64,000 nucleotides of DNA, from positions 779,501 through 843,500 of the forward strand of contig NZ_JASPFK010000001.1 of assembly GCF_036855935.1 (NCBI RefSeq). The letters are read 5' to 3'. This stretch comes from Sphingomonas sp. LR60 (GTDB lineage: Bacteria > Pseudomonadota > Alphaproteobacteria > Sphingomonadales > Sphingomonadaceae). Position numbers and translations under genes: made by a program. The notes beneath the pieces were generated by a model, which made no database searches, was not told the DNA's origin, and saw only the letters and a list, made by a program, of their open reading frames with translations. Below are positions 1 to 7,728 of the stretch, in pieces; position 1 is the stretch's first letter, and each line of letters starts with the position of its first letter.

Positions 1-757
1 GCGTGGAGGGGACATAGCCGCCCGCCATCCGCTCGGTCTGCAATCGCAGCATCATCACCACGTCCGCGCCTTCGATCGCCTTGTCGAAGTCGGTGAAGGC
101 GGTCACGCCGAACCGCTCGATCGCGGGCGGCATCAACGTCGAGGGCGCGCAGACACGCACCTCGGCGGCCAAGGCGGTGAGCGCGAGGATGTTCGATCGC
201 GCCACGCGGCTATGCAGCAGGTCGCCGCAGATCACGACGCGCTTGTTCGCGATCCCGCCCAGCCGCCGCCGGATCGTCAGCGCGTCGAGCAGCGCCTGGG
301 TCGGATGTTCGTGCCGCCCGTCCCCTGCGTTGAGCACCGGGCAATCGACCTTGTCCGCGATCAGCCGCACCGCGCCCGACGACATGTGCCGGATCACGAT
401 CACGTCGGCGCGCATCGCGTTCAGCGTCATCGCGGTGTCGATCAGCGTCTCGCCCTTCTTCACGCTCGACTGTGCGGCGTGCATGTTGACGACGTCTGCG
501 CCGAGCCGCTTGCCCGCGATCTCGAAGCTCAGCAGCGTGCGCGTGCTATTCTCGAAAAAGGCGTTGATCTGCGTGAAGCCCGCCAGCCGCTGGTCGGGGG
601 CGGCGCGGGTGCGGTTCGCCTCGACCCAGGTTTCCGCCTCGTCGAGCAGGAAGGTGATCTCGTGCGGCTCTAGGCCTTCGATCCCGGTCAGGTGGCGATG
701 CGGAAAAACCGCGCCTCCGGGGATCAGCGTGGCGGGGCGGTGGTCCGACTGGTTCAT
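1..757 (-). CDS. pyrB: Aspartate carbamoyltransferase catalytic chain (3' end cut by window)
   Basis: Condenses carbamoyl phosphate with L-aspartate in the second step of cytosolic de novo pyrimidine synthesis. Read from the ATG at 757, the 252 visible codons carry the carbamoyl-phosphate motif [13 protein letters not shown], the K of SSVKKGET, and RHM and [14 protein letters not shown], all diagnostic of the ATCase/OTCase family. The ATG is chosen because an in-frame stop lies four codons upstream. The C-terminal aspartate-binding domain runs past position 1 and is only partly visible. ruvX lies upstream on the same strand, but about 590 bp of repeat-rich DNA separates them, so co-transcription is uncertain. 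Confidence 0.96.
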   Translation of the reverse strand, partial: MNQSDHRPATLIPGGAVFPHRHLTGIEGLEPHEITFLLDEAETWVEANRTRAAPDQRLAGFTQINAFFENSTRTLLSFEIAGKRLGADVVNMHAAQSSVKKGETLIDTAMTLNAMRADVIVIRHMSSGAVRLIADKVDCPVLNAGDGRHEHPTQALLDALTIRRRLGGIANKRVVICGDLLHSRVARSNILALTALAAEVRVCAPSTLMPPAIERFGVTAFTDFDKAIEGADVVMMLRLQTERMAGGYVPST

Positions 758-880
758 CGAAGCCGCTGCCTAATGGCGGAGCGGACAGGGGGCAAGCGGA
801 GCGTGGACTCGCGCCATGTCGGACTCGTCGCTCCGGATTAGATCCGGCGCCCCGCTTTTCTGCGACGGAGGTCAGAAGCG

Positions 881-906
881 GGATCCCGGATCAAGTCCGG
901 GATGAC
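881..906. repeat. Short palindromic intergenic element (CCGGATCAAGTCCGG type)
   Basis: A stem TCCCGGA-TCAAG-TCCGGGA is followed by GATGAC. The same core recurs at about 6987-7065, in variant form at 14490-14584, and at 47573-47600. It fits the small dispersed palindromes that populate sphingomonad intergenic regions. Confidence 0.6.
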
Positions 907-973
907 GCCATGTTGTGAGGAGCGCTCTTCGGCATCCGTCACCCCGGTCACTGCCGTCACTGCCGTCACCCCC

Positions 974-1065
974 GTCATCCCCGCGAAGGCGGGGATCCAG
1001 ACGCGCAGGTGTTCGTAAGAGCCGAAAGGTCAGAGGTTCTGGATTCCCGCCTTCGCGGGAATGAC
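974..1065. repeat. Dispersed inverted-repeat element (CGCGAAGGCGGG type)
   Basis: The element begins GTCATCCCCGCGAAGGCGGG and ends with the near-complementary TTCGCGGGAATGAC, with a variable middle. Related copies lie at 1239-1330 (degenerate), 52293-52385 and 57412-57500. It is non-coding. The flanking sequence to about 1117 is also duplicated at the end of ruvX. Confidence 0.7.
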
Positions 1066-1142
1066 GGCATGGGTGATGATCAGGGAGCTGCCACCAAGGC
1101 GACGATTGCCGCTTGCCCGTCGCCCCCTGGCCCCGTCAGCCC

Positions 1143-1214
1143 GTCGCCACGTCGCCACGTCGCCACGTCGCCACGTCGCCACGTCGCCACGTCGCCACGT
1201 CGCCACGTCGCCCT
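1143..1214 (+). repeat. 8-bp tandem repeat (GTCGCCAC), eight perfect units plus a decayed ninth
   Basis: GTCGCCAC is repeated head-to-tail from 1143 to 1206, and the ninth unit reads GTCGCCCT. The array sits exactly between two diverged copies of a block of roughly 140 bp (974-1117 and about 1239-1383). Pure short-unit arrays of this kind are prone to slippage, so copy number may vary between isolates. It encodes nothing plausible. Confidence 0.9.
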
Positions 1215-1238
1215 GTCATGCTCGTCATCCGCCATCCC

Positions 1239-1383
1239 CGTCATCCCCGCGAAGGCGGGGATCCAGACGCGCAGGTCTTCGCAAGTGCCGAGAAGTCAGA
1301 GGTTCTGGATGCCCGCCTCCACAAGATTGACGGCGTGGGTAAGGATCACGGAGCCGCCACCAAGGCATCGATCGCCGCTTGCA
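1239..1383. repeat. Second copy of duplicated block, overlapping the 3' end of ruvX
   Basis: The sequence from about 1239 parallels 974-1117 at an offset of about 265 bp: the palindromic element first, then the segment containing the ruvX stop and last codons. The upstream copy still reads, on the minus strand, AAIVALVAAP followed by a stop at 1080-1082. The real ruvX ends [10 protein letters not shown] with its stop at 1346-1348. The duplication is decayed, and the 8-bp tandem array lies between the copies. Confidence 0.7.
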
Positions 1384-1810
1384 GGATATGCGCCGCGGCA
1401 TGATTGTCGATCCGCTCCGCCCGCTTGGCGCGGCTGAAGTCCTGTTCGATCAGCGCGCGCTCCGCGGCCACGGTCGACCAGCGCTCGTCCCACAACAGGA
1501 TCGGCAGCCCGGTGTCGCGGCAATTGCGCGCGAACGCCCTCGTCGACTGGCTTCGCGGGCTCTCGGTGCCATCGAGGTTGAGCGGCAATCCGATTACCCA
1601 GCCGCGCACCTGCTGCGCCTCCGACAAGGCGACCAGCGCCGCCTTGTCCACGGTGAACTTCGCACGCCGGATCAGCTGCGCCGGGCTCGCGAAGCTCCAC
1701 CCGGCATCGCACAGCGCCGTGCCGACCGTCTTGGTCCCGACGTCGAGCCCCAGCAGCCGCCCGCCCTCGGGCAACAACGCGCGAAACGCCGCCGCTGCGG
1801 TGACGATCAT
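1346..1810 (-). CDS. ruvX: Putative pre-16S rRNA nuclease / Holliday junction resolvase-like RuvX (YqgF)
   Basis: The 154-aa product belongs to the RNase H-fold YqgF/RuvX family, which acts in 16S rRNA 5'-end maturation and has also been proposed as a resolvase. The diagnostic [15 protein letters not shown] with its catalytic Asp is near residue 20, [14 protein letters not shown] in the middle, [10 protein letters not shown] around residue 105 and the distal Asp in IDNHAAAH. The ATG at 1810 is preferred over one at 1825 because GGGAG lies five bases upstream of it. A perfect 75-bp palindrome begins 11 bp upstream. The 3' end has a decayed duplicate at about 1080-1117. Confidence 0.93.
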   Translation of the reverse strand: MIVTAAAAFRALLPEGGRLLGLDVGTKTVGTALCDAGWSFASPAQLIRRAKFTVDKAALVALSEAQQVRGWVIGLPLNLDGTESPRSQSTRAFARNCRDTGLPILLWDERWSTVAAERALIEQDFSRAKRAERIDNHAAAHILQAAIDALVAAP

Positions 1811-1820
1811 CGAAACTCCC

Positions 1821-1895
1821 GTCATTGCGAGCGTAGCGAAGCAATCCAGGGCCGGACCAGGACGCCCTGGATTGCTTCGCTACGCTCGCAATGAC
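1821..1895. repeat. Perfect 75-bp palindrome, copy 1
   Basis: Arms of 32 bp (1821-1852 and 1864-1895) are exactly complementary around an 11-bp centre. An identical 75-bp copy, centre included, lies at 26831-26905. The transcript would form a very stable hairpin. It is a REP/MITE-like mobile palindrome. No transposase is nearby. Confidence 0.9.
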
Positions 1896-1953
1896 GGCTC
1901 ACGTCGACGTTGTTCCAAGCTAAGGCACTTACCGGGTGCACGATACTATCGCC

Positions 1954-1985
1954 TCCGTTCGTGCTGAGCCTGTCGAAGCACGGCT
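1954..1985. repeat. Fragment of a dispersed element (CGTTCGTGCTGAGCCTGTCG type)
   Basis: The core CCGTTCGTGCTGAGCCTGTCG matches the ends of the fuller element at 15866-15981. It fills part of the gap between the 75-bp palindrome and the DUF3089 gene. I see nothing else in that gap. Confidence 0.55.
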
Positions 1986-2041
1986 CCCAACGAACACGCT
2001 CTTCCACAAGGCGAACGGCGTCGGAAATCTAACGTCACGCG

Positions 2042-3145
2042 TCATCCCTGCGCCGCCATCCGCCGCGCGGCATCGGCACGGACGTTCGCCCAGAACAGGC
2101 TGTAATCATAGACGTGATAATTGTTGCCGGGCAGCGTGTAGGGCCCGACGTCGGGCGGCGAGCCGATCAGCAGCAGCCCGCGGCCGCCGCACTTCGCGCC
2201 GATCCGCCCCGCCTCGATCCGCGCGTCGCTCAGCGTCGAATTGGGGAACAACGTCCCCAGGTTGGCGCTTGCCGGCGCGGCGGCGTCGGGCGTGCCGGTC
2301 AGCGGGTTGGTGCACAGCATCTGCGTGCCGCGCCGCGGCCTGCCGTCGAACCCGGTCGAGCGATCGTAATTGTCGAGGATCAGCGACGGATCGGCGGGTT
2401 CGGCGAAGGTTTGCCACGAGAGCACGCACCCGCGCTGGTCGGCGCGTTCGCACGCCGGCAGCCCGAGCGCGGGCAGGTCATTGGTCGTCGATACCGGCCA
2501 GCCGACGACATAGGCCGCGACGATGCGCTTCGCGAGCGGCGTGCCGGCGACGCGATCCTTGAGCAGATGCGTCAGGTGCAACGCGCCCTGGCTATGGCCC
2601 GCAAGGATGATCGGCCGCGTCGGCCCGGCTTCGGCCAGAAACGCATCGAAGGCGGCGAGGATGTCGCCATATGCCAGCGCCAGCGCCTGCTCGGCGGCGC
2701 GCTGGTCGGTCAGGAACGCACCGAACGTCGCCTGACGATAGCGCGGCGCCCAGATCTCGCCCGCGTCGTTGAACGCGCTCGCCTGGCCGCGCAGGAACAA
2801 GGCGGCGCGGTTGTTCGCCTCCTGGTCGGCCAGCGGTGCGTTCCAGTGCGCGCGAGTGAGATAGGAGGTCGGGTGGATGAAGAACACCGCCGCGCCGCCG
2901 GGGGCCTTGCGCGGCGTATAGCCAGCCGGCGTCCACAAGGCAGGATTGCGCGCGAGCGAAGGCCGCGCCAGCCACATCGAATCGGGCGCATAATCCTTGG
3001 CGCTCAATTGCTGCTGGTCGCGGAACGACTCGCCCGGGACCATCGCCATCCGCATCATTCCGACGCCCCACAAGCGATAGGCAAAGGCAGCAGCAGTCGC
3101 CAGCACGATCAATGCGACGACGACATAGAGGAATTTGCGGGCCAA
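2042..3145 (-). CDS. DUF3089-family alpha/beta hydrolase (lipase-like), membrane-anchored
   Basis: A product of about 367 aa with one N-terminal hydrophobic segment ([19 protein letters not shown]) that should anchor or export it, then a DUF3089 hydrolase region with FFIHPTSY and a nucleophile elbow [13 protein letters not shown]. The family is lipase-like, and its substrate is unknown. No ATG fits the frame, so the TTG at 3145 is taken. An ATG at 3156 is out of frame by one base but would join it as MVTLFLARKFLY if the TTTT run at 3144-3147 had one more T, so the start may be a homopolymer artefact. It is divergent from gatC. Confidence 0.8.
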   Translation of the reverse strand: MARKFLYVVVALIVLATAAAFAYRLWGVGMMRMAMVPGESFRDQQQLSAKDYAPDSMWLARPSLARNPALWTPAGYTPRKAPGGAAVFFIHPTSYLTRAHWNAPLADQEANNRAALFLRGQASAFNDAGEIWAPRYRQATFGAFLTDQRAAEQALALAYGDILAAFDAFLAEAGPTRPIILAGHSQGALHLTHLLKDRVAGTPLAKRIVAAYVVGWPVSTTNDLPALGLPACERADQRGCVLSWQTFAEPADPSLILDNYDRSTGFDGRPRRGTQMLCTNPLTGTPDAAAPASANLGTLFPNSTLSDARIEAGRIGAKCGGRGLLLIGSPPDVGPYTLPGNNYHVYDYSLFWANVRADAARRMAAQG

Positions 3146-3279
3146 AAGAGCGTCACCATTGTGCGGTGCAGCAAAAGCGCCGGGTCCGCAACCGCAAAGC
3201 TGGTGCCTCAGGAATGCGCCATACGCAACCGTGTCAGGCGTGTTGCAAGATCGGGCCGCCGGGTGGTAGCGGCGGCGGC

Positions 3280-3567
3280 ATGTCCGTTGACACTGCAACC
3301 GTTAGGCGCATCGCCGGCCTCGCCCGCATCGCCATCACCGACGACGAAGCCGCCCGGCTCGCGCCCGAACTCGGCAACATCCTCGACTGGATCGAGCAGC
3401 TGGGCGAGGTCGACACCGCCGGGGTCGATCCGATGACCGCCGTGATCCCCAATCACTTGCGGCTGCGCGACGACGTCGTCACCGACGGCGGCGTCCGCGA
3501 GAAGGTGCTCGCCAATGCACCGCAGGCCGAACACGGCTTCTTCACTGTGCCCAAGGTGATCGAATAA
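3280..3567 (+). CDS. gatC: Asp-tRNA(Asn)/Glu-tRNA(Gln) amidotransferase subunit C
   Basis: This 95-aa subunit is the small clamp that stabilises the GatA-GatB heterodimer, which converts misacylated Glu-tRNA(Gln) or Asp-tRNA(Asn) to the correct aminoacyl-tRNA. The sequence shows the family pattern [20 protein letters not shown] near the start and [10 protein letters not shown] around residue 65. The stop overlaps the gatA ATG by one base (TAATG), so the two are translationally coupled. Size matches the family, and the start ATG at 3280 sits downstream of a purine-rich GGCGGCGG stretch. Confidence 0.95.
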   Translation: MSVDTATVRRIAGLARIAITDDEAARLAPELGNILDWIEQLGEVDTAGVDPMTAVIPNHLRLRDDVVTDGGVREKVLANAPQAEHGFFTVPKVIE

Positions 3568-5051
3568 TGACCGCACTCACCGATCTGGGCATCGCCGCGA
3601 TCCGCAACGGCGTGCGCGACGGCGACTTCTCCGCGCGTGAGGTAGCCGAGGCGTTCAACGCCGCGGTCGCCGCCGCGAAGCCGCTCAACGCCTTCCTCGT
3701 CGAAACCCCCGAACATGCGCTCGCCGCCGCCGACGCCGCCGATGCCGCGCGCGCGGCCGGCGAGGTGCTGAAGCCGATGGCCGGCGTGCCGATCGGGATG
3801 AAGGACCTGTTCTGCACCAAGGGCGTGCCGACCACGGCGGCCAGCCACATCCTCGAAGGCTTCACGCCCGAGTATGAGTCGACGGTGTCGCAGAACCTGT
3901 GGAACGCCGGTGCGGGGATGCTCGGCAAGCTGAACCTCGATCAGTTCGCGATGGGCTCGTCGAACGAGACCAGCTACTTCGGCAACGTCATCAGCCCGTG
4001 GCGGCGCAACGACGGCGGCAACGCGCCGCTCGCGCCCGGCGGGTCGTCGGGCGGTTCGTCCTCGGCGGTCGCGGCGCGCTTGGCGCCGGGTGCGACCGGC
4101 ACCGACACCGGCGGCTCGATCCGCCAGCCGGCGGCATTCGTCGGCATTTCGGGGATCAAGCCCACCTACGGCCGCTGCTCGCGCTGGGGCACGATCGCCT
4201 TCGCCTCGTCGCTCGATCAGGCCGGGCCGATGGCGCGCGACGTCCGCGACTGCGCGATCATGCTGGAGGCGATGGCCGGCTTCGACGCGAAGGATGCGAC
4301 CTCGCTCGATCTGCCGGTCCCGAACTGGGAAGCGCAGCTCAACGCCTCGCTCGCCGGCAAGCGCGTCGGCATCCCCAAGGAGTATCGCGTCGACGGGATG
4401 CCCGCCGAGATCGAGGCGCTCTGGCAGCAGGGGATCGCGTGGCTGAAGGATGCCGGCGCCGAGATCGTCGACGTCTCGCTGCCGCACACCAAGTACGCGC
4501 TGCCCGCTTATTACATCATCGCACCGGCGGAGGCTTCGTCGAACCTCGCGCGCTACGATGGCGTCCGATACGGGCTCCGCGACCTTCCGGAGGGGGCTAA
4601 TTTGCAGGAGATGTACGCACGGACGCGCGCCGAAGGCTTCGGCAACGAGGTCAAGCGCCGCATCCTGATCGGCACCTACGTGCTCTCGGCGGGCTTCTAC
4701 GATGCGTACTACACACAGGCGCAGAAGGTCCGCACGCTGATCGCGCGCGATTTCGAGCGCGCCTGGGACGTCTGCGACGTGCTTCTGACCCCCACCGCGC
4801 CGTCGGCGGCCTTTGCGCTCGGCGAGAAGTCGGCCGATCCTTTGGCCATGTATCTCAACGATGTATTCACTGTCCCTTCCAGCCTCGCGGGCCTTCCGGC
4901 GATGAGTGTACCGGGCGGTGTCGACGCGGCGGGACTTCCGCTCGGCCTGCAGGTCATCGGCAAGCCGCTCGACGAACAGGGCGTCCTCAACGCCGCACTG
5001 GCGCTCGAGGAACGCGCCGGTTTCACGGCGCGTCCGGCTAAGTGGTGGTAA
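3567..5051 (+). CDS. gatA: Glutamyl-tRNA(Gln) amidotransferase subunit A
   Basis: A 494-aa amidase-signature enzyme that hydrolyses glutamine and passes ammonia to GatB. The amidase signature [20 protein letters not shown], with [11 protein letters not shown] just after, supplies the Ser-cisSer-Lys triad; the catalytic Lys is in the earlier [10 protein letters not shown] near residue 80. Length is as expected for GatA. It overlaps gatC by one base and lies 12 bp before gatB, so the three genes form one operon. No irregularity is seen. Confidence 0.97.
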   Translation: MTALTDLGIAAIRNGVRDGDFSAREVAEAFNAAVAAAKPLNAFLVETPEHALAAADAADAARAAGEVLKPMAGVPIGMKDLFCTKGVPTTAASHILEGFTPEYESTVSQNLWNAGAGMLGKLNLDQFAMGSSNETSYFGNVISPWRRNDGGNAPLAPGGSSGGSSSAVAARLAPGATGTDTGGSIRQPAAFVGISGIKPTYGRCSRWGTIAFASSLDQAGPMARDVRDCAIMLEAMAGFDAKDATSLDLPVPNWEAQLNASLAGKRVGIPKEYRVDGMPAEIEALWQQGIAWLKDAGAEIVDVSLPHTKYALPAYYIIAPAEASSNLARYDGVRYGLRDLPEGANLQEMYARTRAEGFGNEVKRRILIGTYVLSAGFYDAYYTQAQKVRTLIARDFERAWDVCDVLLTPTAPSAAFALGEKSADPLAMYLNDVFTVPSSLAGLPAMSVPGGVDAAGLPLGLQVIGKPLDEQGVLNAALALEERAGFTARPAKWW

Positions 5052-5063
5052 GAAAGACGAAAC

Positions 5064-6527
5064 ATGGCTGACGCATCCACCCCGTTCCGCATCAAGGGCG
5101 CCACCGGCGATTGGGAGGTCGTGATCGGCCTCGAAGTCCATGCGCAGGTGTCCAGCAATGCCAAATTGTTCTCCGGCGCCGCCACCACCTTCGGCGCCGA
5201 GCCGAATACGCAGGTGTCGCTGGTCGACGCCGCGATGCCGGGAATGCTGCCGGTCCCCAACCGCGAGTGCATCCGTCAGGCGGTGCGCACCGGCATGGCG
5301 ATCGACGCGCAGATCAACAAATGGTCGCGGTTCGACCGCAAGAACTATTTCTACGCCGATCTGCCGCAAGGCTATCAGATCTCGCAGCTTTATCACCCGT
5401 TGGTCGGTGAGGGCGCGGTCGAGATCGAGGTCGGCGACGACACCAAGACGATCGGAGTCGAGCGGATCCACGTCGAGCAGGACGCCGGCAAGCTGATGCA
5501 CGACCAGCATCCGACCCGCTCCTATGTCGACCTCAACCGCTCCGGCGTCGCGCTGATGGAGATCGTCAGCCGCCCCGACATGCGCTCGCCCGCCGAGGCC
5601 GGCGCGTATCTGACCAAGCTGCGTTCGATCTTGCGGTATGTCGGGTCCTGCGACGGCAATATGGATCAGGGCTCGATGCGCGCCGACGTCAACGTCTCGG
5701 TGCGCAAGCCCGGCGATGAATTCGGCACCCGCACCGAGACCAAGAACGTCAACTCGATCCGCTTCGTTATGCAGGCGATCGAGCATGAGGCGGCACGGCA
5801 GGTCGACGTGCTGGAGGCCGGCGGCACGATCGTGCAGGAAACGCGGCTCTTCAACCCCGACAGCGGCACGACACGCTCGATGCGGTCGAAAGAAGATGCG
5901 CACGATTACCGCTACTTCCCCGATCCAGATCTGCTCCCGCTCGAACTCGATGACGCATTCCTCGACGAATGCCGGACGAGCCTGCCCGAACTGCCCGACG
6001 TCAAGCGCGCGCGCTACGAGGGGCTGGGGATCACGCCGTACAATGCGCAGGTGCTGACCGCCGAGGTCGAGAGCGCGCGCTGGTTCGACACGCTGCTCGA
6101 CGCCGGTGCCAAGCCGGTCACCGCGGCGAATTGGGTGACCAGCGAATTGTTCGGCGCGCTCAACCGTCTCGGCAAGTCGATCGGCGACAGCCCGGTCACG
6201 CCGGGACAGGCGGCAGAGCTGCTCGCGCTGGTCGCGGACGGCACGCTCTCGGGCAGCCTTGCCAAGCAGGTGTTCGAGGCGATGCTGGAAACCGGCGACG
6301 CACCGGGCAAGATCGTCGAGGAGCGCGGGCTCAAGCAGACCAGCGACACTGGCGCGATCGAGGCGGTGATCGCCGACGTGCTGGCGAAGAACCCCGGCCA
6401 GCTCGAGCAATATCGCAGCGGCAAGGTCGCGCTGTTCGGCTTCTTCGTCGGGCAAACGATGAAAGCGATGGGCGGCAAGGCCAACCCCGCGGTGGTCAAC
6501 GATTTGCTGAAGAAGGCGCTGGGGTGA
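5064..6527 (+). CDS. gatB: Aspartyl/glutamyl-tRNA amidotransferase subunit B
   Basis: This 487-aa subunit binds the misacylated tRNA, activates the side-chain carboxylate with ATP and transfers ammonia. Visible family motifs include [13 protein letters not shown] at residues 14-26, [41 protein letters not shown] and [13 protein letters not shown]. The C-terminal YqeY-like tail domain ends in [18 protein letters not shown]. Its TGA overlaps the GTG start of the downstream GFA-family gene, which extends the gat transcription unit. Confidence 0.97.
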   Translation: MADASTPFRIKGATGDWEVVIGLEVHAQVSSNAKLFSGAATTFGAEPNTQVSLVDAAMPGMLPVPNRECIRQAVRTGMAIDAQINKWSRFDRKNYFYADLPQGYQISQLYHPLVGEGAVEIEVGDDTKTIGVERIHVEQDAGKLMHDQHPTRSYVDLNRSGVALMEIVSRPDMRSPAEAGAYLTKLRSILRYVGSCDGNMDQGSMRADVNVSVRKPGDEFGTRTETKNVNSIRFVMQAIEHEAARQVDVLEAGGTIVQETRLFNPDSGTTRSMRSKEDAHDYRYFPDPDLLPLELDDAFLDECRTSLPELPDVKRARYEGLGITPYNAQVLTAEVESARWFDTLLDAGAKPVTAANWVTSELFGALNRLGKSIGDSPVTPGQAAELLALVADGTLSGSLAKQVFEAMLETGDAPGKIVEERGLKQTSDTGAIEAVIADVLAKNPGQLEQYRSGKVALFGFFVGQTMKAMGGKANPAVVNDLLKKALG

Positions 6528-6937
6528 CGATCGAGCGGCGCGCGCGTTGCCGGTGTGGTCAATTGACCGCGACCTGCATCGGCGCGCCGGTTCGTGTGTT
6601 TGCGTGCCACTGCCACGCTTGCCAGCGTCGCACCGGCGGTCCCTTCTCGGCACAGGCGCGGTTTCCGATCGATCGGGTGACGATCGCGGGGGACTTTCAC
6701 GTCTGGGAACGGGTGGCGGATAGCGGTCGGCGGGCGTGGTATCGCTGGTGCGGCGACTGCGGTGGAACGATCGCCTATACGAATGAAGGTATGAACGGGT
6801 TGATCGCCATTCCGATCGGCGCGTTTGCGGACGAGGCGACCGGGGCGGAACTACCGTCCCTCACCGCATCGGTGTTCGAGCAGTACAAGCAGCGGTGGCT
6901 CAGGATCGAAGGCGACGGCATCTCGCACGAAGACTGA
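6524..6937 (+). CDS. GFA-family (glutathione-dependent formaldehyde-activating-like) zinc protein
   Basis: A 137-aa cytosolic protein with the cysteine ladder of the GFA/CENP-V fold: CRCGQL near residue 9, [15 protein letters not shown] near residue 28 and [11 protein letters not shown] near residue 68, predicted to bind zinc. Family members are annotated as formaldehyde-activating, but most have no proven activity, so no reaction is assigned. The GTG start at 6524 overlaps the gatB stop (GTGA), so translation should be coupled to gatB. The functional link to tRNA amidation is unclear and may be incidental. Confidence 0.88.
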   Translation: MTIERRARCRCGQLTATCIGAPVRVFACHCHACQRRTGGPFSAQARFPIDRVTIAGDFHVWERVADSGRRAWYRWCGDCGGTIAYTNEGMNGLIAIPIGAFADEATGAELPSLTASVFEQYKQRWLRIEGDGISHED

Positions 6938-6986
6938 ATGCCGCCAGTCGTGCCCGTCGATCTTCATCAAATACCCCGTCTCTTAC

Positions 6987-7065
6987 GTCATCCCGGACTT
7001 GATCCGGGATCCCGACTTCCCGCGGTGTCCGAAGGGGCGGGGCCCCGGATCAAGTCCGGGGCGAC
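6987..7065. repeat. Inverted-repeat element between the GFA gene and a small ORF
   Basis: Two hairpins (CCCGGACTTGATCCGGG and CCCCGGATCAAGTCCGGGG) in opposite orientation flank a GC-rich centre. This is the CCGGATCAAG palindrome family also found at 881-906. It lies between convergent genes and could act as a bidirectional transcript end. Confidence 0.6.
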
Positions 7066-7114
7066 GAAAGAGAAGCGCCGATAAATGCGGGCGCGAGGCT
7101 CTTAAAAACCGGGC

Positions 7115-7315
7115 TTACTGCTGCGTCAGGTCTTGGTTCTTGACCTCGCCGCCGGTGCCGCTGTTGCCGTCGAACTCGCCGGTATCGGTGAAGCGCGCCG
7201 GTTCCTTGCCGCCTTCGCCGCGCGCGACCGCGTCGCTACGCGCCTCGACTGCCTGCTGGATGTCGGGGCGCTCGTCGTCGCGGTTCGGGATCGGATCGAT
7301 CGTCTTCTCGGTCAT
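7115..7315 (-). CDS. Small hydrophilic protein of unknown function
   Basis: A 66-aa, strongly polar and acidic protein without membrane segments or cysteines; it starts MTEKTIDPIPNRDDERPD and ends in VKNQDLTQQ. I do not recognise a characterised family. It is treated as a gene because the ATG at 7315 follows an AAAGG stretch at good spacing, and because it sits 12 bp downstream of another short ORF whose repaired frame ends at 7328. This layout suggests a two-gene unit. The low-complexity hydrophilic composition suggests disorder. Confidence 0.6.
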   Translation of the reverse strand: MTEKTIDPIPNRDDERPDIQQAVEARSDAVARGEGGKEPARFTDTGEFDGNSGTGGEVKNQDLTQQ

Positions 7316-7327
7316 GGCGTGCGCCTT

Positions 7328-7479
7328 TCAGATGCTCAGGGTCGTAGGGGACGGCGCACCGGGGGCCGGAACGTCGATATCGGGGCCGGGCGGCACGATT
7401 TCGGGGGAGGCGCGTCGGGCGTGGCCGGCTGAGTCGGCTGCGGCACGTCGGCGGGAAGGTCTCCGGGGTTGGTAGCCAT
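7328..7479 (-). pseudogene. Short Pro/Asp-rich ORF interrupted by a one-base loss in a C run
   Basis: From the ATG at 7479, preceded by AAGGAG, the frame reads MATNPGDLPADVPQPTQP and on to APPP. It then turns into Arg-rich sequence and stops at 7336. Adding one C to the five-C run at about 7404-7408 instead gives EIVPPGPDIDVPAPGAPSPT and a stop at 7328. That version keeps the Pro/Asp composition and ends 12 bp before the next gene. The 152-bp span is one base short of a multiple of three. The repaired protein would be about 50 aa, of unknown function. The PGPDIDVP style resembles small sphingomonad proteins I remember. Confidence 0.5.
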
Positions 7480-7585
7480 GGCATTTTTCTCCTTCCCTCC
7501 ATGAACGCGCCGTCGAAGCGTGGGTTGCCCGCTTGCCCCATCGCGCGCGTCGGTATAGATGCCGCCGACCGGCGGTGTCCGACTA

Positions 7586-7670
7586 GCGGGCGTGGCGGAA
7601 CTGGTAGACGCGCCAGATTTAGGTTCTGGTATCGCAAGATGTGGGGGTTCGATTCCCTTCGCCCGCACCA
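7586..7670 (+). tRNA. tRNA-Leu (anticodon TAG)
   Basis: The 85-nt cloverleaf has acceptor arms GCGGGCG and CGCCCGC, the anticodon stem CCAGA/TCTGG around the loop TTTAGGT (anticodon TAG, reading CUA and possibly other CUN codons), and a class-II long variable arm. The T arm contains GGTTCGATTCC, and a CCA tail is encoded. Confidence 0.97.
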
Positions 7671-7672
7671 GT

Positions 7673-7688
7673 CCCCGCGCAAGCGGGG
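7673..7688 (+). terminator. Short GC hairpin with GCAA loop after tRNA-Leu
   Basis: CCCCGC-GCAA-GCGGGG forms a perfect 6-bp stem two bases after the tRNA CCA. It has no U tract, so it may be a processing or pausing structure, or part of the tig leader. Confidence 0.4.
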
Positions 7689-7728
7689 TTGGCCACCACT
7701 CACAAAATTCTTCTGACGAAAGCGGCCA

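Noticed and set aside
1143..1214. Possible CRISPR array
   Set aside because: The units are 8 bp, head-to-tail, with no spacers and no cas genes: a simple tandem repeat.
1009..1437. Plus-strand frames containing repeated RHVATSPR
   Set aside because: They are translations of the 8-bp tandem array and of repeat elements, not a protein gene.
3453..6653. A 1066-codon open frame on the minus strand across gatCAB
   Set aside because: It is antisense to three clearly identified genes, Arg/His/Asp-rich and without recognisable motifs. Long antisense frames are expected in high-GC coding DNA.
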